Shown: one piece after another, positions 8,608 to 18,590 of the stretch
Layout: each line of letters starts with the position of its first letter
Numbering within the stretch: position 1 is the stretch's first letter
NCBI GenBank assembly: GCA_021229015.1
Contig: CM037792.1
Location: 43,398,515-43,462,514, forward strand
Direction of reading: 5' to 3'
Source of the DNA: Solen grandis
Lineage: Eukaryota; Mollusca; Bivalvia; Adapedonta; Solenidae
DNA: 64,000 nucleotides
Notes under the pieces: model-generated
Seen by the model: the letters and a program-made list of their open reading frames with translations, nothing else
Database searches by the model: none
Told to the model about the DNA's origin: nothing
Program-made: the position numbers and the translations under genes

Positions 8608-11345
8608 ACTATCGGAAACTAAACAATAGAACCAAGAAGGATGCTTATGCTATTCCCCGTATTGACGACACTTTGCACCTTTTGGCAGGCTCCCGGTACT
8701 TTTCTAAGCTTGATTTGAAATCTGGTTACTGGCAAGTCGAAATGGATGAGTCTGATAAAGAAAAAACAGCATTTCAAGTGTGGGGAATTGGCTTCTTTGA
8801 ATGCAACAGGATGCCATTTGGACTTTGTAACGCCCCGGCCACATTTCAACGACTAATGGAGAGATGCATGGGTGATTTGAATTTGAGAGATTGTTTAATT
8901 TACCTGGATGATATTGTTATCTTTTCAAAGGATATAGATTCTCATATTGAACGTCTAAATGCAGTCTTCCAACGCTTATCAGAAAACAATTTGAAGATTA
9001 ACCCCAAAAAGTGCGAATTTTTCAAGGATAAGATTACTTATCTTGGCCATCTAGTTTCGAAACAAGGCATACATACAGATCCGGAAAAGACTAAAGTTGT
9101 GAAAGATTGGCCAACCCCACAGTCTGTAAAAGATGTAAGAAAGTTTTTGGGATTCGTTGGCTATTTCAGAAGGTTTATCAAGGGATTCGCTGCAATCGCC
9201 AAACCACTGAATAACCTCTTAATTGGACATCCCCTTAAGTCTAAAACACCAACGAAGAAGAAATCCAAACGACAGCCATTTGTATGGGGAAACGAACAAC
9301 AGTCAGCTTTTGATGACCTGAAAGCCAAACTAGTAAATCCACCTATTCTTGCATACGCAAATTACGACCTTCCGTTTAAACTCCACACAGACGCATCTTC
9401 AAAAGGTTTAGGAGCAGTTTTATATCAGCGTCAAGATAACGTCGACCGTGTAATAGCGTATGCCAGTAGGAGTCTTAAACCATCCGAAAAAAATTATCCG
9501 GCACACAAATTGGAATACCTAGCTTTAAAATGGTCCGTCACTGAAAAATTCCACGATTACCTTTATGGTACAGAATTTGAAGTTTTCACTGACAACAATC
9601 CTCTAACGTATGTTAACACCTCTGCAAAATTGGATGCAACTGGACATAGATGGCTGGCAGCTCTTTCAAATTATAATTTTCGCACTACCTATAGATCTGG
9701 CAAGAAAAACACAGATGCAGATGGTTTGTCTCGCCTAACCCCTATGGATAAAGAAGAAAAGACCATTAATGAAGACATCATTTCAGCTATGTCTATTGCA
9801 GCTTCATCAAAACCTTCCGAAACACCACTTGCAATGTCGTTGGTTTCACCCGACTCAATAGATATAGTTGATTCCGTAACATCAAATGAAATTCCTTCTG
9901 ATATAGTTGATTCATACTCACTTAGTTCAAAAGATTGGAAGAAAGCACAACACGACGACCCTATCATTGCAGAAATCTTAGACCATTTGGAAAAAGGCAC
10001 TAGACCGTCAGCTAAGCGGGTCAGTGGTTGTTTGAGTCCAGCGGTCGGATATCTCCGTGATTGGGACAATCTTGAACTGAGAGATGGCGTTTTATTTAGA
10101 CAAGGACAATTTAAAGACCAAAAATGTAAACAGCTCATACTTCCACAGTCCGTCCGAGGAGATGTCTTCAAAGCTCTCCATGATGATTTAGGTCACCAGG
10201 GCCGGGACAGAACAACATCCCTTTTCAAGCAACGTTTCTATTGGCCCGGAATGGATCATTATATTGAGAACAAAGTTCGCAATTGTCAGCGTTGTATTGC
10301 GAGGAAATCAAAGCCGTCTACAGCCCCTCTTGTACCTATTTCTTCAAACCAACCCATGGAATTAGTATGTCTTGATTTTCTTAGCCTGGAGCGTTCAAAG
10401 GGTGGTTTTGAACATATTCTTGTTGTGACAGACCACTTCACCAGATACGCACAGGCTTACCCTACAAAAAATCAGACAGCTAAGACCACCGCAAAAGTTC
10501 TCTTTGAGCAGTTCATCGTCCACTATGGATTTCCAGCTAGACTACACAGTGATCAAGGAGCTAACTTTGAATCTGGTCTCATTCAGGAGCTGTGTAGGTT
10601 AGCTGGAATTGACAAATCTCGGACAACAGCGTACCATGCCATGGGGAACGGGATGACGGAACGCTTCAACCAGACTTTGCTGAAGATGCTTGGAACACTT
10701 GAGGAGGATAAGAAGCAGGATTGGAAGTCGCATGTCGGTCCATTGGTTCATGCATACAATGTAACAATCCATGACAGCACGGGATTTTCTCCGTACTTTC
10801 TCATGTTCGGCAGACAACCTAGATTAGCTATAGATGCCTTACTTGGAATTACTTTTGATGACAACAATTCAAAGTGTAGAAATGAATACACCAGGAAATT
10901 ACGAGATAGACTATCATATGCATACTCAAAAGCAAAGCAAGCATCAAAATCCACAGCTTCTTTGAATAAAAATCGCTACGATCTAAAAGCTAAAGCAGCA
11001 ATATTACATAAGGGAGATCAAGTATTGGCCAGGAATGTTACCATCAGAGGCAAAAATAAGATCGCCGATAAATGGGAATCGGAGCCATACGTTATTATCA
11101 ATCAGCCGAATTCAGAAATCCCAGTTTACAAAATAAAGAAGAACAATTCGAGGAAATCAAGAACAGTACATAGAAATCTTTTACTACCATTAGCATCTGT
11201 TCAAGTAGACGATATTGATAAAGAACGGAACAATGAAGGAACGTCTGGAGGAGAGATTCATCAAATGCAGGAAAAAGACCAAGTACGACCAAATCGCCGA
11301 AGATGTCAACCGAAGTGGCAAAGCTCCGGCGACTGGGTTATGTAG
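8550..11345 (+). CDS. Pol: reverse transcriptase, RNase H, integrase (Ty3/gypsy type)
   Basis: This frame has no ATG at its 5' end. Real RT sequence starts just after the A-run at 8,581, so it is expressed only as a fusion with the preceding frame. RT has FSKLDLKSGYWQ, FGLCNAPATFQ and the catalytic YLDD at 8,901. RNase H has HTDASSKGLGAVL, KLEYLALKW, TDNNPLTY and a DADGLSR end. Integrase has an HHCC zinc site (HDDLGH at 10,179, then NCQRC) and a D, D-35-E core, with Asp at 10,374, Asp at 10,551 and Glu at 10,659 (GMTERFNQT). A GPY/F-like segment follows (KWESEPYVI). The order RT-RH-IN defines Ty3/gypsy (Metaviridae) rather than copia. All catalytic residues are present, so the copy is fairly young. 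Confidence 0.9.
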   Translation: MVIQHCHRKKKDGSIRFCIDYRKLNNRTKKDAYAIPRIDDTLHLLAGSRYFSKLDLKSGYWQVEMDESDKEKTAFQVWGIGFFECNRMPFGLCNAPATFQRLMERCMGDLNLRDCLIYLDDIVIFSKDIDSHIERLNAVFQRLSENNLKINPKKCEFFKDKITYLGHLVSKQGIHTDPEKTKVVKDWPTPQSVKDVRKFLGFVGYFRRFIKGFAAIAKPLNNLLIGHPLKSKTPTKKKSKRQPFVWGNEQQSAFDDLKAKLVNPPILAYANYDLPFKLHTDASSKGLGAVLYQRQDNVDRVIAYASRSLKPSEKNYPAHKLEYLALKWSVTEKFHDYLYGTEFEVFTDNNPLTYVNTSAKLDATGHRWLAALSNYNFRTTYRSGKKNTDADGLSRLTPMDKEEKTINEDIISAMSIAASSKPSETPLAMSLVSPDSIDIVDSVTSNEIPSDIVDSYSLSSKDWKKAQHDDPIIAEILDHLEKGTRPSAKRVSGCLSPAVGYLRDWDNLELRDGVLFRQGQFKDQKCKQLILPQSVRGDVFKALHDDLGHQGRDRTTSLFKQRFYWPGMDHYIENKVRNCQRCIARKSKPSTAPLVPISSNQPMELVCLDFLSLERSKGGFEHILVVTDHFTRYAQAYPTKNQTAKTTAKVLFEQFIVHYGFPARLHSDQGANFESGLIQELCRLAGIDKSRTTAYHAMGNGMTERFNQTLLKMLGTLEEDKKQDWKSHVGPLVHAYNVTIHDSTGFSPYFLMFGRQPRLAIDALLGITFDDNNSKCRNEYTRKLRDRLSYAYSKAKQASKSTASLNKNRYDLKAKAAILHKGDQVLARNVTIRGKNKIADKWESEPYVIINQPNSEIPVYKIKKNNSRKSRTVHRNLLLPLASVQVDDIDKERNNEGTSGGEIHQMQEKDQVRPNRRRCQPKWQSSGDWVM

Positions 11346-12798
11346 GTCATGAAGGAGATTTTTTTTTAAGAGAATACTTACCTTATGTGGTCCAGAAAAA
11401 GATGAATTTTTACAGATTTTTTTTATCATTGATATGTACATGTACTAACCTCATTTATATTATTTTATTTCAGCTTACGGCGACGAATGAGAATTGGAAT
11501 ATGGAATTCATATATCTAGATAAGATAGAAGAGTAGATAGATACTTACCTCTGGCAAACTCTTCATAGATGTTCTTCATAGGTCAATATTATTCCTTTCT
11601 CGTCATAGCTTATGTTCTGGTGGATATGTTATAACGACCTAAAGGATACGTCCTTATAGTTTCTTTTAGTCTGGTTTCATTTCAGATCAGGACGAAAGCC
11701 ACGATTCGGTGTATACCATTATTTACACTAATTTCTATGAGCTCTTTTTCAAATTTGTCACATCGATTATGGAATAAACGTGCCGAATCTAATAGTATGC
11801 ATCGTTTTCTTTTTTATTTCAGACGATTATTTCGAGATAAATTGATATCTTGACAGTCTGCATTGTATTTATATTTGGTATTATGACATACTAATATATA
11901 TGTTTTCGGTTTCTTTAATTAGATTTTGTGGCGTACAAGAATGTCGGGACGCCATTTCCTTTTCGGGGGGAATATGTCATAGGGTGTATAATGTTTATAT
12001 TTAAATATAACACGTTATCCCATTTCAGGTTTAAGCAATTTAATAAAACAATAAAGCACATTGAAAACGTCTTTGTTCTATATAATGAATTACCTTTGAT
12101 AATTTACTTGTAATATTCACTTACTGTAGAGTAGCAAATAGGTATCGTAGTACTGTCGTAATTAAGATAAGTGTAGCGTAATTGAGTTTTCTCCCTTTAA
12201 CCATTCCTTATTTTTGTAATTGAACTTTCTAACCTTTTTAACCTCTTTAACCTTTTTCAGCACTAGATCGATAACCAATCGCAATCACTTCCGTAATTTA
12301 TTTGAAAAGATAAACATCGCCATTTTGACATGCTCCAAGAAACTGTGAATTGTTTATATATATTTATATATATACAGGTAATAATCTTGTGTAATCTATT
12401 GTTGTATTGTTGTCTTTTATCTTGTATTTTCGATTGTTTCGAATATATTTCTTCGTAACTACTTTTAAACTGTATTGTAAGGAAATGTACATGTATCTGA
12501 ACTTGTACATTTCAGGGAAGATTGGATTCATATAAACACGATTCTGTCGTATCTTGTGTCGTCCTTTAAACCCACATGCCGACTGAGCTGGTCTGCGACA
12601 TAGGCATTAGATCCATGGTTTAAAAAACAACAACAACAAACAAACATAAAACCCTTTCACTTTTATCCCCAGATACCCTTCAGAATGCATCTCAGTCACA
12701 CTAAAAACCCTTTTTTTTCCGGACACCCAACCCCCTCATCCCTTAGCACTCACACCACATTCAGACTTTGCCCCCCCCCCCCCCCCAGTGGAAAAAAT
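11346..12798. other. 3' non-coding part of the retroelement / 7.9-kb unit
   Basis: AT-rich with no gene. A purine-rich GGGGGGAA tract at about 11,967 is followed by TGTCATAGGG and could be a polypurine tract next to an LTR start. No matching copy exists upstream of Gag, so no LTR can be assigned. Poly-pyrimidine/CAG stretches (11,461-11,475 and 11,810-11,821) resemble splice acceptors but have no evident use. A C-run precedes the right inverted repeat. Confidence 0.35.
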
Positions 12799-12819
12799 CT
12801 GGATCCGGGCCTGAATATG

Positions 12820-13558
12820 TGATTATGTGATTGTTTATATTTTAAATTTTAGGTCTTATATATTGCATGGCTTTCACGAGTTGATCTTGATTAACCTGCA
12901 CATTATTCTAGGAAGGAGGCGGTACTACGGTCTCGTGACTTTTTTATGCAGATGATCCCAAATATAGAGCGCCGTGGCTATCAAAGATAAAACCCGTGAA
13001 AATGACAAATCGGTGATAGCAAATTTCTCTTTACCAATCAAATTTTTAACTCTTTCCAAACAAACCCTCACATTTTGGCGCCTTCTGTACACTTGCGCAT
13101 ATCTGGATTGAGAAGGATGTACTGAATTAATTTCGCGTTTAACCTTGGATCTGAAATAATTCAGTGAAACCAAATCGGTCAGTTTCTAATATTTGAAGAA
13201 CATTATTAGTGACCACGGAGCTTTGAAGGGTTACCAGAGTGTTTGGAAATCCTTTACATCAAACAAGGAATCACAAGGGCCTGTGAGCAAGGCACAATTT
13301 TTTGCTTCAAATGCGCTATATATCCTATTAAAAAGTGAAGAAAAAATGGGCATATGCATTTTTCTTCTCCGAGTCGATGCAAAATTTGCTGCTTGTGACA
13401 GCTTAAAATGGCGTAACATTATTAGTTATACAGTTTCTTGACAGGGTACATGACTATTTATTCCCAGCTGAGGAAGGTCATGTCGCCCGAGCCGCTAGAT
13501 GCATGAAATTTCCAGACAGTAAGCTGCTAAGGCGGTATTAATATCAATGTAAAAAATT

Positions 13559-13610
<52 letters not shown>

Positions 13611-13900
13611 GCAAGAATATGGGCAATGATGACGACAAATTCAGAATAGATAAGTTTTTATTTGGTAAGGGAATTAGGTACAGGTCCCAGTATTAATTAA
13701 CAATCTGCTTCCCTTGATAATGTAGCGTGGTATAGGAGTATGGCATTCTTTTTGTATTGATGATATGCATTAAATAAATATATATTTACAAGGCATTACA
13801 GCATAAGCTATGTAATAGTCAGGTAGATTTATCCATTTCAAGCACTTTACATACTGGGATCGCAGATTGGGCCTGGGCCGTAAATTAGACATGTCCGCTA
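12820..13900. other. Intergenic with trinucleotide microsatellite
   Basis: The start resembles the continuation of the interrupted dispersed repeat (TTTATATTTTAAATTTTAGG). Open frames of about 82 codons on both strands (12,925-13,173 minus, 13,193-13,441 plus) match nothing I recognise. At 13,558-13,613 lies a compound (ATC)n-(AGC)n microsatellite. Confidence 0.4.
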
Positions 13901-14000
13901 NNNNNNNNNNNNNNNNNNNNNNNNNNNNNNNNNNNNNNNNNNNNNNNNNNNNNNNNNNNNNNNNNNNNNNNNNNNNNNNNNNNNNNNNNNNNNNNNNNNN
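13901..14000. other. Assembly gap (100 N)
   Basis: Exactly 100 Ns, the usual placeholder for a gap of unknown size. Frames running into it are meaningless. Confidence 0.95.
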
Positions 14001-15121
14001 GCGCACATAAATATCCTTTTATTTTGTATAAGATAGAAGATAGAAAGAAGTTCTATTGAAATAAATCGCGGATAAATTGAATTTTCAGAGTTTCTGAGTG
14101 GCCACATATTTAGGGTAACTTATAATCAAATGCAACAATACGCAATTGTAAACAAGAAAAGCTTAAAACAAAATGTTTTTTATGGACGGCTTACAATAAG
14201 ACAGATGTAAATACCTAGATTTAATGTAGCTTAGTGAATAAGCATACTGCCCCCTCTCTTTCTCCTTCTACCGTTTTGACCTTATAACCTAACCTGTTTA
14301 AAAGTTCTACGATTTAAATCAAAAGGAAGCAAATACAAATTAACAAACGCAAAATAATGGATGCATAAAAACTAGTATTTAAAACATACTACATGTATAC
14401 ATATATAGCCCAAGAATTTCCAAAAGTGTTTTCAAATAATTTATAAATGCATTTTGTCACGTTTAAAACAACCTTATCAATACATGTACTTTCATTCTTT
14501 TATTTATGTATGTGATTTTTTTTTTATTTGATTTATTTTTTATTTTACTATTTCTTTAGATAAAAAATGAGCAATATAGAGCGTATTTTGAATATAAAAA
14601 AAATAATATTACAAAGAAAAGAAAAAAAATATACCAGTGTGTAAAATGGGTTTGGTATGGTAAGAATTTATTACACGTTTTCACGTTTCAAGTATTTTTA
14701 GTTGAAACAACCAGAGCTTCGTTTGCCGAATGCCATTATTTGTTTATAATCAATAATCAGTAGCAAAATATGCTTCGTATTTTTTTTTCTTCTAAAAATG
14801 ATACCTTTAGATAAAAAAAAATGACACGGGACAGTAAATTGTGTTTAGATTTTGCAAAGAGGTGTACGTAGAGGCATACAACACAATATTTTTTTTTCAA
14901 TTCTTCATAGTGACCATTCGGGTGTGACTCCCTTAAAGTTAGATAATATATATACTGAAACTTGAAGGCAGTGGATCTAAGCCTTGAGCGATAAAATAAT
15001 ATTGCTTGGGTCATTTTTTTCGTATGACTTTAGCTTATAGCTGTGTAATGTTATGTTATTTACCAATAAAAAAAAACACATCCGTGTCTTTTATGCAGCA
15101 CGATGCAAAGCTACCTTGCAA
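14001..15121. other. Intergenic, no gene seen
   Basis: Very AT-rich sequence with homopolymer A/T runs and no supportable gene or bounded repeat. Confidence 0.45.
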
Positions 15122-15565
15122 GTTCGAATCCAGCTAGAGAACTTAGTAATATTAAAATTTCATTTTAATATACCTATGAAAATAAATAAATAAAATGGAA
15201 AAGGAAAAAACTATCACACGTAAATACAAGTAATTGAAAAGGCTATTACTTCCTATGCATAATGCAGTAATGAAGTATTACTTTTATATTTTAATCATCT
15301 ATTTAAAAAAACACTATTGGGTTGTATTCTTATTAGATTTAATTCGAATCCAGCTAGTGAACTTCGTAATATTAAAATTTCGTTTCAATATACCTATGAA
15401 AATAAATAAATAAAATGGAAAGGGAAAGAAAATATCATACGTAAATAAAAGTAATTGATAATGATATTACTTCCTATGCATAATGCAGTAATGAAGTATT
15501 ACTTTTATATTTTGACCTTTATTAAAAAAAAAACAACACTATTAGGTTATATTCATATTAGATTT
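15122..15565 (+). repeat. Tandem duplication, about 221-bp unit, two copies
   Basis: Copy 1 begins near 15,122 and copy 2 near 15,343. Both begin TTCGAATCCAGCTAG and contain ATATACCTATGAAAATAAAT, CTATGCATAATGCAGTAATG and an end resembling TATTAGATTT. Divergence is scattered base changes, so the duplication is not recent. The start TTCGAATCC resembles a tRNA B box, so the unit may derive from a SINE. Confidence 0.75.
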
Positions 15566-15659
15566 AAATTACATTGATTAAACTATTCTTATGCATTTGT
15601 TATTTTAAATTTGCTTTTTTTTCCATTTAAATACATACTCATAAATGTAAATCTTAAAC

Positions 15660-15666
<7 letters not shown>

Positions 15667-15696
<30 letters not shown>
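15667..15696 (+). repeat. (GA)n microsatellite
   Basis: About 14 uninterrupted GA units. Confidence 0.9.
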
Positions 15697-16029
15697 AACA
15701 TGCTTATTGTAATATTAAGAAAATATGTCAAAATATTTCTTTAAAAGAACTACAAAAAAAAATCGACATTCCCGGTAAAATCATTAAAACAACCTATCGG
15801 GATTAAAACAGTCACAGTGACTATGTGATGTTGCCGACAGCGGATGCTCTATCAGTAGGGGGTCTTAGAAAGAGCAGGGGCCTGGTGACTGGTCGGGTGA
15901 GGAATATGGGGCACACAATGGGGATTTCCACTACAGAGCACAAAAATTAACCTAAATCACGACAATTCTATCGAAATATTGCCTAGAAAATTGTATGACC
16001 AAGCCAGCTGGGGGTGGGGGTGCACGTGT

Positions 16030-16077
16030 CCCCTGTGCCCCCCCCCCCCCCCCCTTCCCCCGATAAATCCGGGCCTG
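16030..16077. repeat. Solitary hAT-like end
   Basis: A C-run followed by CCGATAAATCCGGGCCTG. Read on the minus strand this is CAGGCCCGGATTTAT followed by G-rich sequence, closely like the inverted repeats of the 7.9-kb unit. No partner end was found nearby, so it is a fragment or the end of an undelimited element. Confidence 0.4.
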
Positions 16078-16498
16078 AAACAAACAATCATATAATACAG
16101 TAGTAATGTCCATTGCCCAGACCGACGTGAAGCGATAAGTAGGTCATGGCCTACATGTATAAACCTCATTAGAATACAAACATCTACTGACTAATAACTT
16201 CTAAATCATTATCAATCAAACTCGAAACTAAAACAAACACAAAACATATATTTGATACCTCCAAACAATCACATAGAAAAGTAAAGTTCACTGAAAATGA
16301 TTTCAATCACAGCTTTACATTTGACTGCAATACCAATTTGCACATACGCCAACGGAAGTGAAACTAATTTTAATTGGACATATTAATATATACACATATT
16401 AATAACAGTAATATACGAATATACAGTACTGAACAACGTCCAGTAAAGAATTAAATGAGTGGTTTCTCCATGAAGGGCATTAGCATTACGAAGGTATT

Positions 16499-16541
16499 TA
16501 AACCTATATTTAGAATTATGAAACCTATATTTAGAAATGTT
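16499..16541 (+). repeat. Short tandem duplication, about 21-bp unit
   Basis: AACCTATATTTAGAA with a following TTATGA spacer occurs twice in succession. Confidence 0.6.
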
Positions 16542-16964
16542 ATTTTCGTTTGCACGTGACTGACTTTACGCAGTCTTCGCGCATGCGCTAACTCCACAGA
16601 CTGAAATTACGAATTCGCTACCCGGAACTGGTGAAGGCTCCACGTTACGTCATACCCAAGCACTATCGGGGAATATCGTGTTCTATATTTAACTGGTTTG
16701 CTTAAGTGGGCATTTACGAAATACCATTTTCCCGTGCAATGCGGCCTACTTTTACCCAGTTAACAAAGACTAAAAAAACATTAACGATCGAGTGAGAGTA
16801 TTATATAACTGTTTTTATTCTACTGATCGTTTATGAAAAAGCTGTTCTAAGATATATGTCAGTAAAATGGCCATTTTAAATGCTTCCTAGATTAGGTAGC
16901 CTTTGTTGCGGATAAAAGTTAAGCAACATCTGTCACGGTCGGAATCATGCAGCCATCGAAGGCT

Positions 16965-17245
16965 AGTTCACATGGAACTCGAGATCGATCTCGATATACC
17001 CCGAGTTCCAACTGAACGGTATCGGTTTCATCACTAGTGACGTCAATTTAACCTTTGACCTCAACTCTACTAACCCTCGGTCGGCCCAGTGTTTCTCGAG
17101 AATGAGCTGGTTCCCTGATTTTACATGCTGTGAAAAATGAGCCGGGTAAAAGCTGTTTTTCATATAGTCTGTGATTGGCTGAATTTTTACAAGTGGGAGT
17201 AAGCATAAATCATGTAATAGCCACCCTAGAGCTTCCATGTGAACT
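16965..17245. mobile_element. Possible MITE with 13-bp inverted ends
   Basis: AGTTCACATGGAA at 16,965-16,977 is exactly complementary to TTCCATGTGAACT at 17,233-17,245, about 280 bp apart. The next bases (CTCGAG versus GCTCTAG) are similar. No clear target duplication. A chance pair cannot be fully excluded. Confidence 0.4.
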
Positions 17246-17472
17246 CGATTAATTTTAAATAGTGGCACGTGCATGGCGGCAGCAATCCATGGCGTGCGTG
17301 CCTGCCAAAAACTTGCCGTTAACTTTTAGAATCAAAACTAGAGAGAAGTTACATCTACATAAATATTAGATAATGACGGGTAAAAACTGACCAGACATGC
17401 AATTATTGAGCTGAAATTGGAACTGTTTTAAAGTGAATGGAGTTGACAGATTTAACTTTTTGCCGGTACTAG

Positions 17473-18305
17473 CACAGGGGTTTGGCACGAAAGGGGGGGG
17501 GGGGGGGGCATAAAATCACTATATATAATAAGGGATACAACTTCCGATTGATCTAAACCCATACCTTCATCAGGAAAAAGCCAACAACTCAGCCATTTAT
17601 GAAGGTATCTTTGAATACTTTGCACCTATCGCAAGCGTATACATTTATGTAACCAAAAATCACCACTTTTTCACCCATGCGAACTCAAGTATTCAACAAC
17701 GAAACCCGCAATGCGAAACTAACCCCTGTTTTCCAAAATCTCGACACGCGTTCGTACAGGGTCGCTCACTCGGTCTACCAGTGTAAACAAGCGTTTCTGC
17801 GACAAGACAATATAAACCGATGCAATTATTCCATAAAACATATTGATTACTCACATCGGCATGCAGAAACTTTCCTCGGTACAAAGGAAATTCAGCAGAA
17901 ATCGCAAATTTCAACCGCTGACCTACTTTCACTTCCATTTTAGCCTTTATGCAAATTACGTGACCAGTAATGCTACGCCGAATGCGATTGGTTGTAGAGG
18001 TAAACAAACAACTTCCTGGTTCCCGATCTGCCCGTTAACTCATAGGCATAAAACGGAATAAAGCTATATTTCCGGTATTTACCGCACGTAATTTGCATAA
18101 TGGCTAAATGGAAGTGAAAGTAGGTCAACGGTTGAAATTGACGATTTCTACTGAATTTCTTTTGTGCCGAGGAAAGTTTCTGCATGCTGATGTTTTTATC
18201 GGTTTCTTGCATAAGGTATGGGTTTAGATCAATCGGAAGTTGTATCCCTTGTATTATATATAGTGATTTTATGCCCCCCCCCCCCTTTCGTGCCAAACCC
18301 CTGTG
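17473..18305. mobile_element. 833-bp palindromic DNA element with 8-bp target duplication
   Basis: The ends CACAGGGGTTTGGCACGAAA (left) and their complement (right) are exact, followed by a G-run / C-run. The complementarity continues inward: ATAAAATCACTATATATA, CAACTTCCGATTGATC and TAAACCCATACC in the left arm are matched in the right arm at 18,213-18,275. GCAGAAACTTTCCTCGG and ACCTACTTTCACTTCC are matched at 18,085-18,195. The left arm has about 250 bp that the right arm lacks. GGTACTAG flanks it exactly on both sides (17,465-17,472 and 18,306-18,313). An 8-bp duplication fits hAT-like non-autonomous elements. No transposase frame is present. Confidence 0.85.
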
Positions 18306-18313
18306 GGTACTAG

Positions 18314-18558
18314 ATGATGTTTTGAGAGTGATATAAAGTATATAACAGTGTTTCAGAATAATCTTAGGTTTAATAGACGGCTGAACTTGATATGAATGAA
18401 TACATATATGATCGGGCATGTCAGATTCTTAGAAACGTGATAATTTCGATAAAATCTACCCTTTGGTCAAGCTTCAATCTTTGCTTTGTACCAATATCCG
18501 GTGTCGCTCCCATACGGTGGTTGTGGGACAGGTAGTGTATACGGCTAGGTCAATTTTT

Positions 18559-18590
<32 letters not shown>

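Larger units (their letters stand above)
4877..12813. mobile_element. Candidate 7.9-kb TIR-bounded unit, hAT-like ends
   Basis: A 15-bp inverted repeat, CAGGCCCGGATCCAG, starts at 4,877 and its exact complement ends at 12,813. G-rich sequence follows on the inner side of both ends. AATATG lies immediately outside on both sides (4,871-4,876 and 12,814-12,819). The flanking dispersed repeat appears to resume after the right end, as judged from the uninterrupted copy near 62,660. CAG-initial G-rich ends fit hAT-type elements, but those make 8-bp duplications and only 6 bp match here. No transposase was found inside. The interior instead contains a Ty3/gypsy-type retroelement, presumably a nested insertion. 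Confidence 0.5.

Noticed and set aside
9689..10171. 160-codon minus-strand frame across RNase H and the integrase start
   Set aside because: Antisense shadow of the pol frame, whose catalytic motifs are clear on the plus strand.
11341..12576. 3' LTR of the retroelement
   Set aside because: A purine tract followed by TGTCATAG looks suitable, but no matching copy exists upstream of Gag, so an LTR pair cannot be shown.
12925..13441. Two 82-codon frames on opposite strands
   Set aside because: No family resemblance and no splice or start context. Kept only as unassigned intergenic sequence.
13558..13613. Possible CRISPR or minisatellite array
   Set aside because: Plain compound trinucleotide microsatellite with no spacers.
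17693..18419. Open frames of 104 and 148 codons on the minus strand
   Set aside because: They lie in the palindromic element and its flank, encode complementary-arm sequence, and resemble no protein.
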